Notes: generated from the sequence alone by a model not told the origin. Numbered from the stretch's first letter, positions 28,145-37,929 are shown. The stretch is DNA of 64,000 nt from Rouxiella silvae (GCF_002093625.1 NZ_MRWD01000007.1:1-64000), one strand, 5' to 3'. A program made the numbers and translations.

Positions 28145-29812
28145 TTATTTGGAAATTTTCTTGTACTTGATACGGCGTGGTTCCAGCGCGTCTGCACCCA
28201 GCGTACGCTTTTTGTACTCTTCGTACTCGGTAAAGTTACCTTCGAAGAATTCAACTTTACCTTCATCCTGATAGTCGAGGATGTGGGTGGCGATACGGTC
28301 GAGGAACCAACGGTCATGGGAAATGACCATCGCACAGCCCGGGAACTCCAGTAGGGCGTTTTCAAGCGCGCGCAGGGTCTCGATGTCGAGGTCATTGGTT
28401 GGTTCATCGAGCAGCAGCATGTTGCCGCCAACTTGCAACAGTTTTGCCAGATGTAAACGACCACGCTCACCCCCGGACAGCTCGCCTACGCGCTTGCCCT
28501 GATCGACGCCTTTGAAGTTAAAGCGGCCGACATAGGCGCGGCTTGGCATTTCAGTGGTGCCGATGCGCATGATGTCTTGACCGCCCGAGACTTCTTCCCA
28601 CACGGTTTTGCTGTTGTCCATTGAGTCACGGAACTGATCGACAGAGGCCAGTACTACGGTCTCACCTAGTTCGATGTTGCCGCCGTTAGGCTGTTCCTGA
28701 CCTGACATCATGCGGAACAGGGTCGATTTACCCGCGCCGTTTGGACCGATGATGCCAACAATCGCGCCTTTTGGCACCGAGAAGGACAGGTCGTCTATCA
28801 GAACGCGGTCACCGTAAGACTTGCTCAGGTTGTTGACCTCAACGACTTTATCGCCCAGGCGTGGGCCCGGTGGAATAAACAGTTCGTTGGTTTCGTTACG
28901 TTTCTGGTATTCGGTGTTGTTCAGTTCTTCAAAGCGAGACAGGCGTGCCTTACCTTTGGACTGTTGGCCTTTGGCGCCTTTACGAACCCACTCCAGCTCT
29001 TTTTCGATTGATTTACGACGGGCCGCTTCAGATGACGCTTCTTGTGCCAGACGTTCGTCTTTCTGCTCAAGCCAAGAGGAGTAGTTGCCTTCCCAAGGAA
29101 TGCCTTCGCCGCGGTCAAGCTCAAGGATCCAGCCTGCCACGTTGTCGAGGAAGTAACGGTCGTGGGTAATGGCCACAACGGTGCCTTCGAAGTCGTGCAG
29201 GAAGCGCTCGAGCCACGCCACAGATTCGGCGTCCAAGTGGTTGGTCGGTTCGTCGAGCAGCAGCATTTCGGGCTTTTCGAGCAGCAGGCGGCACAGGGCC
29301 ACGCGGCGGCGCTCACCACCTGAAAGGGTCGCAATTTTCGCATCCCACTCAGGCAGGCGGAGTGCATCAGCGGCGCGTTCGAGCTGAGCATTAAGGTTGT
29401 GGCCGTCATGTGCCTGAATTATCTCTTCCAGCTTGCCCTGTTCGGCCGCCAGCTTGTCAAAATCGGCATCCGGATCGGCATAGAGTGCATACACTTCATC
29501 AAGACGTTTCAACGCACCCACAACTTCCGCTACGGCCTCTTCGACGGACTCGCGAACGGTCTGCTCCAGATTCAGCTGGGGTTCCTGCGGCAGATAGCCG
29601 ATTTTCAAACCCGGCTGTGGGCGAGCTTCACCTTCAATATCGGTATCGATGCCGGCCATAATGCGCAGCAGGGTTGATTTACCTGACCCGTTCAGGCCGA
29701 GTACGCCGATTTTGGCACCCGGGAAGAAGCTGAGTGAGATGTTTTTCAGAATATGACGCTTTGGCGGAACGACTTTGCCAAGGCGATGCATGCTGTATAC
29801 GTATTGAGCCAC
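28145..29812 (-). CDS. ettA: Energy-dependent translational throttle ATPase EttA
   Basis: EttA is an ABC-F ATPase that binds the ribosomal E site and gates early elongation according to the ATP/ADP ratio. The 555-residue protein equals E. coli EttA. It has two ABC cassettes: Walker A GLNGSGKST near 40 and GPNGAGKST near 357, signatures LSGGERRRV and LSGGERGRL, joined by the P-site interaction linker (about 245-320). It has no transmembrane segments. It is divergent from slt, but with a 463-bp gap, longer than I recall in E. coli. Confidence 0.97.
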   Translation of the reverse strand: MAQYVYSMHRLGKVVPPKRHILKNISLSFFPGAKIGVLGLNGSGKSTLLRIMAGIDTDIEGEARPQPGLKIGYLPQEPQLNLEQTVRESVEEAVAEVVGALKRLDEVYALYADPDADFDKLAAEQGKLEEIIQAHDGHNLNAQLERAADALRLPEWDAKIATLSGGERRRVALCRLLLEKPEMLLLDEPTNHLDAESVAWLERFLHDFEGTVVAITHDRYFLDNVAGWILELDRGEGIPWEGNYSSWLEQKDERLAQEASSEAARRKSIEKELEWVRKGAKGQQSKGKARLSRFEELNNTEYQKRNETNELFIPPGPRLGDKVVEVNNLSKSYGDRVLIDDLSFSVPKGAIVGIIGPNGAGKSTLFRMMSGQEQPNGGNIELGETVVLASVDQFRDSMDNSKTVWEEVSGGQDIMRIGTTEMPSRAYVGRFNFKGVDQGKRVGELSGGERGRLHLAKLLQVGGNMLLLDEPTNDLDIETLRALENALLEFPGCAMVISHDRWFLDRIATHILDYQDEGKVEFFEGNFTEYEEYKKRTLGADALEPRRIKYKKISK

Positions 29813-30275
29813 GTTGTTTTGAGCCTCTTGCTTGCAGGCCGGTCGCAGTCAGCAGGTCAGGTTGACACTGCGCACGTACCGGCGGATTAGAGCCAGCCCC
29901 GCCTGACTGCGGCATGACTGAGATATGTTCCGACTGCGAAGTTTAGCGTGTTTCAGCCTAACTCTCACCCCCCAACGCCAAATAGATCTGCGCCAGGTTG
30001 TGGTATTGTCGAAGCCCGTTCTTAAGTACAAGGCCCGTTTTGCAAGATGACAACGGCGAACCGCAATGGGCGGGGGTGTTCGCCAGAGGAAGTAAAATGA
30101 TGCTGAGTTCTTCAAACTGTGTAAAGTTTGTGACGCCGGAAGGGCATTTCTTCATTTATCGCGGTGAATAGATTAGCGTATGCAGTGTCTATCAATGGCG
30201 GCTGGGCAGTTTTGCCCTCAAAGCCTGGCTTTTGAGTAAGCAGTAGCAACACAATCAGCGGGGATAAAGGTAAGT
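29813..30275. other. ettA/slt intergenic region with hairpins and a 24-codon ORF
   Basis: This gene-free 463-bp spacer separates divergent genes. A GGCGAAC/GTTCGCC hairpin (about 30054-30083) lies just before AGAGGAAG and a 24-codon reading frame at 30097-30171 (MMLSSSNCVKF...). A second small hairpin, GGGCA-GTTT-TGCCC, is near 30208-30221. The short frame has a good ribosome site, but I know no homologue, so it may be a leader peptide, a gene remnant or chance. Confidence 0.35.
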
Positions 30276-32204
30276 ATGGTCAAGGCGGACAAGTGGCGAT
30301 TTCTTGCAGTAGGACTGTTGTTAACCACGGCAACCGGAGCGGCCAAGGCTGACTCTCTGGATGCCCAACGTCAGCGTTATACGCAGATTAAACAGGCCTG
30401 GGATGCGAATCAGTTAGACGTGGTCAGTCAATTGATGCCCACACTGACCGACTACCCTTTATATCCGTATCTGGAATATCGCCAGCTTACGCAGAACATT
30501 GCGACAGCGACACCGCAGCAGGTGACGGCGTTTGTTCAGGCAAATCCAACGCTGCCTCCGGCACGCTCTTTACCTGCGCGTTTTGTTAACGAACTGGCAA
30601 ACCGACAGGACTGGCAGGGGCTATTGGCCTTTAGCCCACAGGCACCCAAGCCGGTTGCTGCACGCTGTAACTACTATTTCGCCAAATGGTCCACCGGCCA
30701 GCAGCAGGTTGCCTTTGAGGGTGCCAAAGATATCTGGCTGACCGGCACCTCGCTGCCCACCTCGTGCGATAAACTGTTCACCGTCTGGCAGCAGGCTGGA
30801 AACCAAACTGCATTGACTACGCTGCAACGTATTGGGCTGGCGATGAAAGCCGGCAATACCAACTTGGTCAACTATCTGGCCAAACAGCTGCCGCCGGATT
30901 ATCAGACAATGAGCGATGCGTTGGTCAAACTGCAGAACGATCCTAGCAGTATTGAAAGCTTTGCCCGCACCGTGGGGCCGACCGATTTCACCCGCAACGC
31001 CGTGACGATCGCCTTTTCTCGTGTGGTCAGTACTGACGTTGAAAATGCCCGCTCAATGCTGCCAGTGCTTGCTCGTTTGCAAAAGATGGACGACAGCGAC
31101 CGTCTTGCGCTGGAAGAGGCTGTCGCCTGGCGTTATATGGGCAACGATGCCACGCCGGAGCAGGCCGCCTGGCGCGATAACGTAATTTTACGCAGTCACT
31201 CCACCTCGTTGGTTGAGCGCCGAATTCGTATGTCGCTGGCCAGTGGTGACAGAAAAGGGCTGGCGCGCTGGATGCAGCAGCTGCCCGCCGACGCGATGCA
31301 GGAAGATGAATGGCGCTACTGGCACGCTTCAGTTCTCATGGATCAGGGTAAACGCGCCGAAGCGGAAAGTATTTTACGCACCTTGATGCAGGGCCGCGGG
31401 TTCTATCCGATGGCCGCGGCGCAGAAGCTTAACGTTGCTTATCCCTTGACTATCGACGTGGCGCCAAAGCCGGACGCCAGCTTAGGCAAGCTTGCAGAAG
31501 TGGTTCGCGTTCGCGAATTGATGTATTGGAACATGGACAATCTGGCGAGAACGGAATGGACCTATCTGGTGCTGAGTCGCAGCAGGTCGCAGCAGGAAGC
31601 GTTAGCCCGCTATGCCTTTGAAAAAGGTTGGCCCGAGCTTAGCGTGCAGGCCACTATTGCGGGAAAACTGTGGGACTCATTGCAGGAGCGTTTCCCTCTG
31701 GCCTGGTCGTCTGAGTTCCGCCAGGCAACTGAAAATAAAGGGATAACCCAGAGCTATGCGATGGCCATCGCGCGTCAGGAAAGCGCATGGAACCCACAGG
31801 CGCGTTCGCCGGTCGGTGCTTCTGGGCTGATGCAGTTAATGCCGGCTACGGCCCAGCATACGGTACAAATGAACGCCATTCCGGGCTATACCAACAGCAG
31901 TCAACTTTTTGATCCACAAACCAATATCACCATCGGTACCGGTTATTTGGAATACGTTTATCAGATGTTTGGCCGCAACCGGATTCTGTCGAGTGCAGCC
32001 TACAATGCAGGCCCGTCGCGAGTGAATACCTGGCTGGGTAATACACAGGGACAGGTTGATGCCGTGGCGTTTGTGGAGAGTATTCCTTTCTCGGAAACTC
32101 GCCGATATGTTAAAAATGTGTTAGCATATGATGCGTTTTATCGCTACTTTTTACATCAGCCAGCCAAAATCTTAACGGATGCGGAGTGGCAGAGGCGTTA
32201 TTGA
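30276..32204 (+). CDS. slt: Soluble lytic murein transglycosylase Slt70
   Basis: Slt cleaves peptidoglycan between MurNAc and GlcNAc with 1,6-anhydro product formation, in the periplasm. The 642-residue precursor has a signal peptide (about 1-25, ending AAKA), a long alpha-superhelical U and L domain (about 30-450), and the C-terminal lysozyme-like SLT domain with catalytic Glu502 in AIARQESAW and the GLMQLMPATA motif. The length matches E. coli (645). It is followed by trpR, whose operator overlaps the spacer. Confidence 0.96.
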   Translation: MVKADKWRFLAVGLLLTTATGAAKADSLDAQRQRYTQIKQAWDANQLDVVSQLMPTLTDYPLYPYLEYRQLTQNIATATPQQVTAFVQANPTLPPARSLPARFVNELANRQDWQGLLAFSPQAPKPVAARCNYYFAKWSTGQQQVAFEGAKDIWLTGTSLPTSCDKLFTVWQQAGNQTALTTLQRIGLAMKAGNTNLVNYLAKQLPPDYQTMSDALVKLQNDPSSIESFARTVGPTDFTRNAVTIAFSRVVSTDVENARSMLPVLARLQKMDDSDRLALEEAVAWRYMGNDATPEQAAWRDNVILRSHSTSLVERRIRMSLASGDRKGLARWMQQLPADAMQEDEWRYWHASVLMDQGKRAEAESILRTLMQGRGFYPMAAAQKLNVAYPLTIDVAPKPDASLGKLAEVVRVRELMYWNMDNLARTEWTYLVLSRSRSQQEALARYAFEKGWPELSVQATIAGKLWDSLQERFPLAWSSEFRQATENKGITQSYAMAIARQESAWNPQARSPVGASGLMQLMPATAQHTVQMNAIPGYTNSSQLFDPQTNITIGTGYLEYVYQMFGRNRILSSAAYNAGPSRVNTWLGNTQGQVDAVAFVESIPFSETRRYVKNVLAYDAFYRYFLHQPAKILTDAEWQRRY

Positions 32205-32221
32205 TCTTTGCATCAATATGA

Positions 32222-32248
32222 TATGCTGCTGTACTAGTTCAATAGTAT
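32222..32248 (+). promoter_or_regulatory. trpR promoter -10 and Trp operator
   Basis: GTACTAGTTCAATAGTAT (32231-32248) matches the Trp repressor operator, whose half-sites are CTAGT-like. It overlaps the probable start region downstream of a -10-like TATGCT (32222-32227), as in the autoregulated E. coli trpR promoter. Confidence 0.75.
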
Positions 32249-32260
32249 GGCAGCGCATTG

Positions 32261-32605
32261 ATGGCACAAATTTCTTTAAACGACCCGGCTCTTTCTCAAC
32301 AAGGCAATGAAGACTGGCAATCCTTTATGGCATTGCTACAGCAATCTTTTGCTGAAAATCTGCACTATTCTCTGCTACAGCTTTTTCTGACGCCTGATGA
32401 ACGCACGGCGCTGGGAACGCGACTGAGAATTATCGAGGAGTTGATGAAGGGGGAGTTGAGCCAGCGGGAGCTCAAAAATCAGTTGGGGGCAGGTATAGCA
32501 ACGATAACCCGCGGCTCTAACGGTTTAAAATCCGCGCCGCCAGAGCTAAAGGCCTGGTTGGCAGCGCAGTTGCTAGATTCTACGGACGGCGAGACACTGC
32601 CTTAA
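32261..32605 (+). CDS. trpR: Trp operon repressor
   Basis: TrpR binds operators at trp, aroH, aroL, mtr and its own promoter when loaded with tryptophan. The 114-residue all-helical dimer keeps the core region [20 protein letters not shown] and the HTH reader [21 protein letters not shown], here split for length. ATG 32261 gives MAQIS, matching the E. coli MAQ start; the frame opens one codon earlier. The N-terminal 20 residues and the C-terminus vary from E. coli. It follows slt and has its own operator. Confidence 0.96.
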   Translation: MAQISLNDPALSQQGNEDWQSFMALLQQSFAENLHYSLLQLFLTPDERTALGTRLRIIEELMKGELSQRELKNQLGAGIATITRGSNGLKSAPPELKAWLAAQLLDSTDGETLP

Positions 32606-32622
32606 GCACCGGCTTCGCGCCG

Positions 32623-33156
32623 TTAGTGTGTCTGTGAGCGAGTCTGGTAAATGGCATTATGAAAGGGTGACAGGGCGAGCACCAGAGCCTGATGATATAC
32701 GCTGGTACGCGTCAGTTTACCCGCGGTAAAAATCCCGATAGCGCCGCCTTTACGTTTTACTTCGGCAATTCCCGAGAGTTTTTCCATTTCGTCGCCCAAT
32801 TCACTCCCTTGATTGATCTCTTGTAATATAATTTCAGGCAACATGAGACTCGCTGAGCGAGATTCGCCGCGCTGGTGCATATTTTCAATCACCATCCAGG
32901 CGAAAGTCATGTTGTCTTCGATACCGGCCTCTATGCCTACCCAAAAGTCCGCTTCAGGACGAACCTGGCGGGCGCTGATGACGCGATGTCTTGCGCCGGT
33001 GCGGGTTTCAATGTTGCCGATAGGTTGCTCAGGTACGCCGCTGTCGACGTCAATGCCTTCAATACGAAAGGTGTCGGCACCAAAGATATCTTCAAAAGCC
33101 ATGGCAATTGCGTTAATTTTTGCCGGGTTAGTGGTAGCAGCGATAACGTGATACAT
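32623..33156 (-). CDS. yjjX: Inosine/xanthosine triphosphatase YjjX
   Basis: YjjX hydrolyses non-canonical purine triphosphates (ITP, XTP), limiting their incorporation. The 177-residue protein has the family N-terminus [11 protein letters not shown], the SGVPEQPIG motif, [12 protein letters not shown] near residue 70 and [13 protein letters not shown] near 135. I chose ATG 33156 ([10 protein letters not shown]) as in Yersinia and E. coli; ATG 33165 and 33204 are in frame upstream. It is convergent with trpR and divergent from gpmB. Confidence 0.94.
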   Translation of the reverse strand: MYHVIAATTNPAKINAIAMAFEDIFGADTFRIEGIDVDSGVPEQPIGNIETRTGARHRVISARQVRPEADFWVGIEAGIEDNMTFAWMVIENMHQRGESRSASLMLPEIILQEINQGSELGDEMEKLSGIAEVKRKGGAIGIFTAGKLTRTSVYHQALVLALSPFHNAIYQTRSQTH

Positions 33157-33206
33157 AGATTTCATTGTCCTTAAGCTTATTTCACGCAGTATAACGGAAA
33201 ACACTC

Positions 33207-33854
33207 ATGTTACAGGTATATCTCGTCCGTCATGGCGAAACTGAATGGAATGCCGCACGCCGAATTCAAGGGCAGTCCGACAGTCCATTAACTGAAAAAG
33301 GGATCTTTCAGGCACAACAAGTTGCCGAGAGAGTGCGCAACGAGGGTATCACACATGTGATAGCCAGCGATCTGGGGCGTACTAAACGCACGGCAGAAAT
33401 TATCGCCGACGCCTGTGGTTGCAAGGTCATTACCGACCCGCGCCTGCGTGAGCTGCACATGGGCGTGCTGGAAACCCGCAACCTTGACGGATTGAACCCT
33501 GAAGAAGAGCTATGGCGCAAGCAGATGGTTGACGGTACGCCAGAGGGGCGTATTCCCCAAGGTGAAACCATGAACGAGCTGGCGGCACGCATGCGTGAGG
33601 CGCTGGAAAGCTGCCTTAACCTGCCTGAGGGCAGCAAGCCGCTGCTGGTGAGTCACGGCATTGCGCTGGGTTGCCTTATTAGCACTATTTTAGGATTACC
33701 GGCCTATGCCGAGCGTCGTTTGCGTTTGCGTAACTGCTCAATTTCTCGCGTGGATCACCAGCAAAGTGCCTGGCTGGCATCGGGATGGATCGTTGAAACG
33801 GCGGGCGATGTCGCACATCTTGAGCAGCCCGCATTAGACGAACTTCAGCGGTAA
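33207..33854 (+). CDS. gpmB: Histidine phosphatase family protein GpmB
   Basis: GpmB belongs to the histidine phosphatase superfamily and is named as a phosphoglycerate mutase, although in E. coli its true role looks more like a phosphatase. The 215-residue protein has the phospho-histidine motif LVRHGETEWN at the start, a second-site LLVSHGIAL near 150 and RELHMG near 80. It equals the E. coli length. It is divergent from yjjX, with only 50 bp between the start codons. Confidence 0.95.
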   Translation: MLQVYLVRHGETEWNAARRIQGQSDSPLTEKGIFQAQQVAERVRNEGITHVIASDLGRTKRTAEIIADACGCKVITDPRLRELHMGVLETRNLDGLNPEEELWRKQMVDGTPEGRIPQGETMNELAARMREALESCLNLPEGSKPLLVSHGIALGCLISTILGLPAYAERRLRLRNCSISRVDHQQSAWLASGWIVETAGDVAHLEQPALDELQR

Positions 33855-33946
33855 CCACGTGAATAAAAGCGTCGGTTTCAGTAGGGCAACGCTACACTAA
33901 GCAGGCGCAGGCAGGAATCATACATCCTGTCGCGTCTGATTAGAGG

Positions 33947-34816
33947 TTAACGGCGGATTGGGATGAGATAATCGCAGTCCAGCTCTTTTGGCGGCTCTGA
34001 ACCCATCACTTTACGCGTGGGGTGGAAACGCTCAATGTCCTGACCTTTGCGGCGAGTGAGTTTCAGCATCGGCAAACAGGTGGTGTACAGGGTTAAAATA
34101 AACTCCTGCAGTGCTTCCGGTGAGCCTTTGAAGCGGAACAGCGCGTACTCTCCTTCATTAAGCACAATTTCCTGACCTTCCTGCATATTCTCGGTCAAAT
34201 GGCTTGGCTCAATGGCGGTGGTGTACATGACTTCCTGTTCGTCATCTTTTTCCTGGCTCGGTCGTGAATGATGCAGACCGTACAACAGCGGCGGCAGTGC
34301 CGATGACTCACCGATATATTGACGCCAGAAGTGCGTGCGCATCTCATTGCGGTAGGTCGTAATTTGTTCCAGGGTGCAAGAATAGCTCTGCGTCACGCCT
34401 ATCAGATGCTTCTCTGGCAGCGACAGATACTCTGGCTGCGGCAGAATGAAAGCGCCTAAACGGATTGGCGGACAGATCCCGAAGGAGTGCCAATCTTCTG
34501 AACGACGATACAGTGCCGGAGTTTGTGCGAATTGTTTTTTGAAAGCCCGGGTGAAAGTCTGCTGCGAGTCAAAACGGTATTGCAGGGCAATATCAAGAAT
34601 TGGCCGACTGGTCAGACGCAGTGCTACAGCAGCTTTTGAAAGCCTGCGAGCCCGAATGTAAGCACCGATAGCATTATTCGTGACATCCTTGAACATCCGT
34701 TGCAGGTGCCATTTCGAATAGCCTGCTTTTGCTGCAACGTTGTCGAGTGATAACGGCTGGTCCAAATGTGTTTCTAACCAGCTGAGAAGATCACGAATGA
34801 TTCCTGCTTGATCCAT
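33947..34816 (-). CDS. rob: Right-origin-binding protein Rob (AraC family)
   Basis: Rob is an AraC/XylS-type activator of the mar/sox/rob regulon (efflux, antibiotic and superoxide tolerance) and also binds the right side of oriC. The 289-residue protein has the DNA-binding domain at the N-terminus (two HTH motifs, about 8-105, including KAGYSKWHLQRMF and YRFDSQQTFTRAFK), and a C-terminal GyrI-like domain that binds bile salts and fatty acids in homologues. It has E. coli length. Confidence 0.96.
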   Translation of the reverse strand: MDQAGIIRDLLSWLETHLDQPLSLDNVAAKAGYSKWHLQRMFKDVTNNAIGAYIRARRLSKAAVALRLTSRPILDIALQYRFDSQQTFTRAFKKQFAQTPALYRRSEDWHSFGICPPIRLGAFILPQPEYLSLPEKHLIGVTQSYSCTLEQITTYRNEMRTHFWRQYIGESSALPPLLYGLHHSRPSQEKDDEQEVMYTTAIEPSHLTENMQEGQEIVLNEGEYALFRFKGSPEALQEFILTLYTTCLPMLKLTRRKGQDIERFHPTRKVMGSEPPKELDCDYLIPIRR

Positions 34817-35027
34817 AGATCATCCTCGTTGAACTAATATTGGCGCGTAGTGTTGTGAACCCGTGCATGATAGCAATTTTTTAACAGTAAAACTCGCAGA
34901 TATTTTTTAGCTTACTGTGCGATATTGAAGAAAATATGGCTCTTTGATTTTAACTTTGTGAGCTTGCGCAAGCTGTTACAGTGGTACGATTGGTCTATTC
35001 ATCAATAAAAGGACTTGGGGTAACTCA

Positions 35028-35504
35028 ATGAAAAAGTGTTTAATTTTTGTTCTAGGTATGTTGTCTCTGTGTTCCAGTGTGGCTCAGGCCGAGCAGATTG
35101 GTTCCGTCGATACGGTGTTCAAACTGTTTGGTCCGGATCATAAAATTGTGGTCGAAGCCTTCGACGATCCTGACGTCAAAAATGTAACCTGTTATATCAG
35201 TCGGGCGAAAACCGGTGGAATTAAAGGTGGACTGGGATTGGCTGAAGATACGTCTGATGCTGCTATTTCTTGCCAACAGATTGGGCCGGTTGACGTCTCT
35301 GACGATATCAAGAAAAACGGCGACAAAGGGACCGTCGTCTTCAAGCAAAGAACATCACTTATTTTCAAGAAATTGCAGGTAGTACGTTTTTATGACCCGA
35401 AACGCAACGCACTGGTTTATTTGAGCTATTCCGATAAAGTTGTGGATGGTTCGCCTAAGAATGCCATCAGCGCGGTGCCAATTATTCCATGGTCTACTCG
35501 CTAA
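35028..35504 (+). CDS. creA: CreA family periplasmic protein
   Basis: CreA is a conserved 158-residue protein of unknown function. It has a clear signal peptide ([21 protein letters not shown], in two parts, cleaved near 21) and a CreA domain with [26 protein letters not shown] and [20 protein letters not shown] is before the ATG. In E. coli it heads creABCD; here creBCD are missing and the convergent arcA follows, so its job does not need the CreBC system here. Confidence 0.94.
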   Translation: MKKCLIFVLGMLSLCSSVAQAEQIGSVDTVFKLFGPDHKIVVEAFDDPDVKNVTCYISRAKTGGIKGGLGLAEDTSDAAISCQQIGPVDVSDDIKKNGDKGTVVFKQRTSLIFKKLQVVRFYDPKRNALVYLSYSDKVVDGSPKNAISAVPIIPWSTR

Positions 35505-35518
35505 TTTCGTAGAATGAA

Positions 35519-35545
35519 CAAGGCCAGCTTTCGCTGGCCTTTCTT
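35519..35545. terminator. Bidirectional terminator between creA and arcA
   Basis: AAGGCCAGC (35520-35528) pairs with GCTGGCCTT (35533-35541) and is followed by TCTT. It lies between the two converging genes. Confidence 0.75.
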
Positions 35546-35639
35546 ACAGTTACAGACCGGTTGGCAACCCGTGTGTTAACGATTCATTTTTACTTGGTGA
35601 GCAGTGGCTCGATAACTCAAGCCTGCTTCGGGGCTGCAA

Positions 35640-36356
35640 TTACTCTTGCAGATCGCCGCAGAAGCGATAGCCTTCACCGTGGATAGTTGCAATGATTTCT
35701 GGCGTATCCGGCGTGGCTTCGAAATGCTTGCGAATGCGACGGATGGTGACATCGACGGTACGGTCATGGGGTTTAAGCTCACGGCCAGTCATTTTCTTGA
35801 GCAAGTCACCGCGGGTCTGAATTTTACCCGGGTTTTCACAGAAGTGCAGCATGGCGCGGAATTCGCTACGGGGCAACTTGTACTGTTCACCGGTAGGGCT
35901 GACCAGTGAACGGCTGTTGATGTCCAGCTCCCAGCCATTGAAGCGATAGCTTTCAACCAGACGGCGCTCTTCACCAACCGGGCTCAGATTCATGGTACGC
36001 GTCAACAGGTTACGCGCACGAATGGTGAGTTCACGTGGGTTGAACGGCTTGGTCATGTAATCGTCGGCGCCGATTTCCAGGCCGAGGATCTTGTCGACTT
36101 CGTTGTCGCGTCCGGTCAGGAACATCAGGGCGACATTCGCCTGCTCGCGCAGTTCACGCGCCAGCAGCAGGCCATTTTTGCCTGGCAGATTGATGTCCAT
36201 CACGACCAGGTTAATGTTGTTCTCGGACAGGATGTGATGCATTTCAGCACCGTCGTTGGCTTCGAAAACGTCGTAGCCTTCTGCCTCAAAAATACTTTTT
36301 AAAGTATTGCGTGTTACTAACTCGTCTTCGACGATAAGAATTTGGGGGGTCTGCAT
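35640..36356 (-). CDS. arcA: Aerobic respiration control response regulator ArcA
   Basis: ArcA, phosphorylated by ArcB under low oxygen, represses aerobic respiration genes and activates some fermentation genes. The 238-residue OmpR-type regulator has a receiver domain with phospho-acceptor Asp54 (VVMDINLPG), acidic pocket residues VEDE at 9-12 and the conserved Lys of MTKPFN. A winged-helix DNA-binding domain (about 135-235) follows, ending [13 protein letters not shown]. It has E. coli length and is near identical. A long 5' spacer contains the yjjY-like ORF on the other strand. Confidence 0.98.
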   Translation of the reverse strand: MQTPQILIVEDELVTRNTLKSIFEAEGYDVFEANDGAEMHHILSENNINLVVMDINLPGKNGLLLARELREQANVALMFLTGRDNEVDKILGLEIGADDYMTKPFNPRELTIRARNLLTRTMNLSPVGEERRLVESYRFNGWELDINSRSLVSPTGEQYKLPRSEFRAMLHFCENPGKIQTRGDLLKKMTGRELKPHDRTVDVTIRRIRKHFEATPDTPEIIATIHGEGYRFCGDLQE

Positions 36357-36456
36357 TTTTGCTACCTAAGATTGCCAACAAATAGAAAATAGGAGTACAG
36401 AAGTCTTTGTTATATCGAACAATTTTACTTTTTTATTGTCCAGTTTCACTCTTCAC

Positions 36457-36561
36457 ATGACTAATGTACGTAAACGCGTTCTTGGTACACTTTCCATCAA
36501 CGGCAATAACATCGCCTGCTCAGTTGGGATATCACTTCCTGCAGTCCCGTTGGTACCATGA
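36457..36561 (+). CDS. yjjY: Small YjjY-like ORF, possible leader peptide
   Basis: A 34-codon frame starts MTNVRKRVLGTLSINGNNI and lines up with the first 19 residues of E. coli YjjY (MTKVRNCVLDALSINVNNI, as I recall it), in the same place and orientation between arcA and yjtD. The C-terminal half differs and is shorter (34 against 46 residues). Conservation of the N-terminal codons may reflect a peptide or a constrained DNA/RNA element in the arcA upstream region. I see no strong ribosome site. Confidence 0.5.
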   Translation: MTNVRKRVLGTLSINGNNIACSVGISLPAVPLVP

Positions 36562-37024
36562 GCGGCGCATATCCTAACCCTATTAACAGCAATATAACAG
36601 CGAGTACCGAAACTACCACTCAACAAAACTACGCTTTGTTGACATATATCAATTTCAATTGTAGCACGGTAACAGAAAGGTGAAAAATACTTAAAATCCG
36701 GCACCTGATACTTACATTTTGCTGTTTATTAAAAAATATTTGATAGTTAAATAACTTTAAGTTTCAAAAAAGTTAACAAATAGTACAAATTTACTTATCA
36801 CTTTGATTATTAACCCCTATTAATGACCATTGATGAGTAGGATGCTATTCATTGTCTGATTACAATCATGAGGGCTTTTTGCCGCAAAACGGGCACTGAC
36901 ATATTCAGAGACTGTTAAACGGATGTGAATTATAATTCTGGTCATCCCGATTGTCCGTGGCCAAAAATAGATCTCGATGGCGGCTTGGCGGTCGTCTTTT
37001 ATCGTCATTTTTTAGAGGTAGCTC
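36562..37024. other. AT-rich arcA/yjtD spacer
   Basis: This 463-bp gene-free stretch is AT-rich, especially 36710-36830 with A/T tracts. It probably holds arcA promoter elements (several exist in E. coli) and the yjtD promoter. I see no RNA gene or clear operator. AGAGGTAGCTC before 37025 is the yjtD ribosome site. Confidence 0.4.
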
Positions 37025-37711
37025 ATGCAGGTTCATATTATTCTTGTCTCACCAGCACGGCCTGAAAATGTGGGGGCTGCGGCGCGGGCAATGAAAACCA
37101 TGGGTTTTACCTCCCTGCGCATCGTTGAAAGCCAGGCGCATTTGCAACCGGAAGCCGGTTGGGTTGCGCACGGCTCAGGCGAAATTTTGCAAAATGCCCT
37201 GCATTTTGCCACCCTTAGCGACGCGCTGGCCGATATCGATTTTACCGTCGCGACCACCGCCCGCAGCCGCGCCAAGTTTCATTATTACTGCACGCCGCAG
37301 GAGCTTGAAAGCCAGCTAGTCGAGCGCCAGAGTTGGGTGAACAACGTGGCGCTGGTGTTTGGCCGTGAAGACTCTGGGCTGACCAATGAGGAGCTTGAGC
37401 TGGCCGACCTGCTGACCGGCGTTCCGATGGTGGCTGACTATCCTTCTTTGAATTTGGGTCAGGCGGTGATGGTGTTCTGCTATCAGCTCTCTTCTTTACA
37501 TCAGTTAGTGCAGAAACGGCCGGTTCAGGCCGAAGCGGGTCAGCTTGAAGCACTGCGTGCGAGAGTGTCGCGTTTACTGGTCAATCTTGATGCCCATAAT
37601 GACCAGAAATTAGCCGACTGGCTGCATCAAAGGTTGGGCGTTCTCGAACAGCGAGACGCGGCGATGCTGCACACTTTGCTGCACGATATTGAAAAAAAAA
37701 TCGACCGCTGA
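37025..37711 (+). CDS. yjtD: TrmH/SpoU-family RNA methyltransferase YjtD
   Basis: This 228-residue SPOUT methyltransferase is predicted to methylate tRNA or rRNA ribose. It has the knot motifs LVSPARPENVGAAARAMKTM at the start, ALVFGREDSGLTNEEL near 115 and YPSLNLGQAVMV near 140. Length and sequence match E. coli YjtD, whose substrate I do not know. The C-terminal helical region (160-228) ends IEKKIDR. It lies between arcA and the thr operon, as in E. coli. Confidence 0.93.
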   Translation: MQVHIILVSPARPENVGAAARAMKTMGFTSLRIVESQAHLQPEAGWVAHGSGEILQNALHFATLSDALADIDFTVATTARSRAKFHYYCTPQELESQLVERQSWVNNVALVFGREDSGLTNEELELADLLTGVPMVADYPSLNLGQAVMVFCYQLSSLHQLVQKRPVQAEAGQLEALRARVSRLLVNLDAHNDQKLADWLHQRLGVLEQRDAAMLHTLLHDIEKKIDR

Positions 37712-37855
37712 GGCAGGACGCTTTTGGCGAGTTGGACGGTGTTTTGTCTAACCTTTACGCATGATTTTGGTTATATTATCTAAATAAGTCGTGAAAACAT
37801 GGTGTAAATCGCTGCCGTGAAAGATTGGCGAAACAGGCCAGAATCGAGAAAAAAA

Positions 37856-37884
37856 TTGACTTACGGTGCCTGATGCTTTAGCTA
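37856..37884 (+). promoter_or_regulatory. thr operon promoter
   Basis: TTGACT (37856-37861) and TAGCTA (37879-37884) are 17 bp apart. The -35 and next bases match those of the E. coli thr promoter; the -10 is weak. Confidence 0.65.
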
Positions 37885-37929
37885 ATAGGGCAGACAGAGT
37901 AAAAACGAATAAGACGAACACAAAAACAA

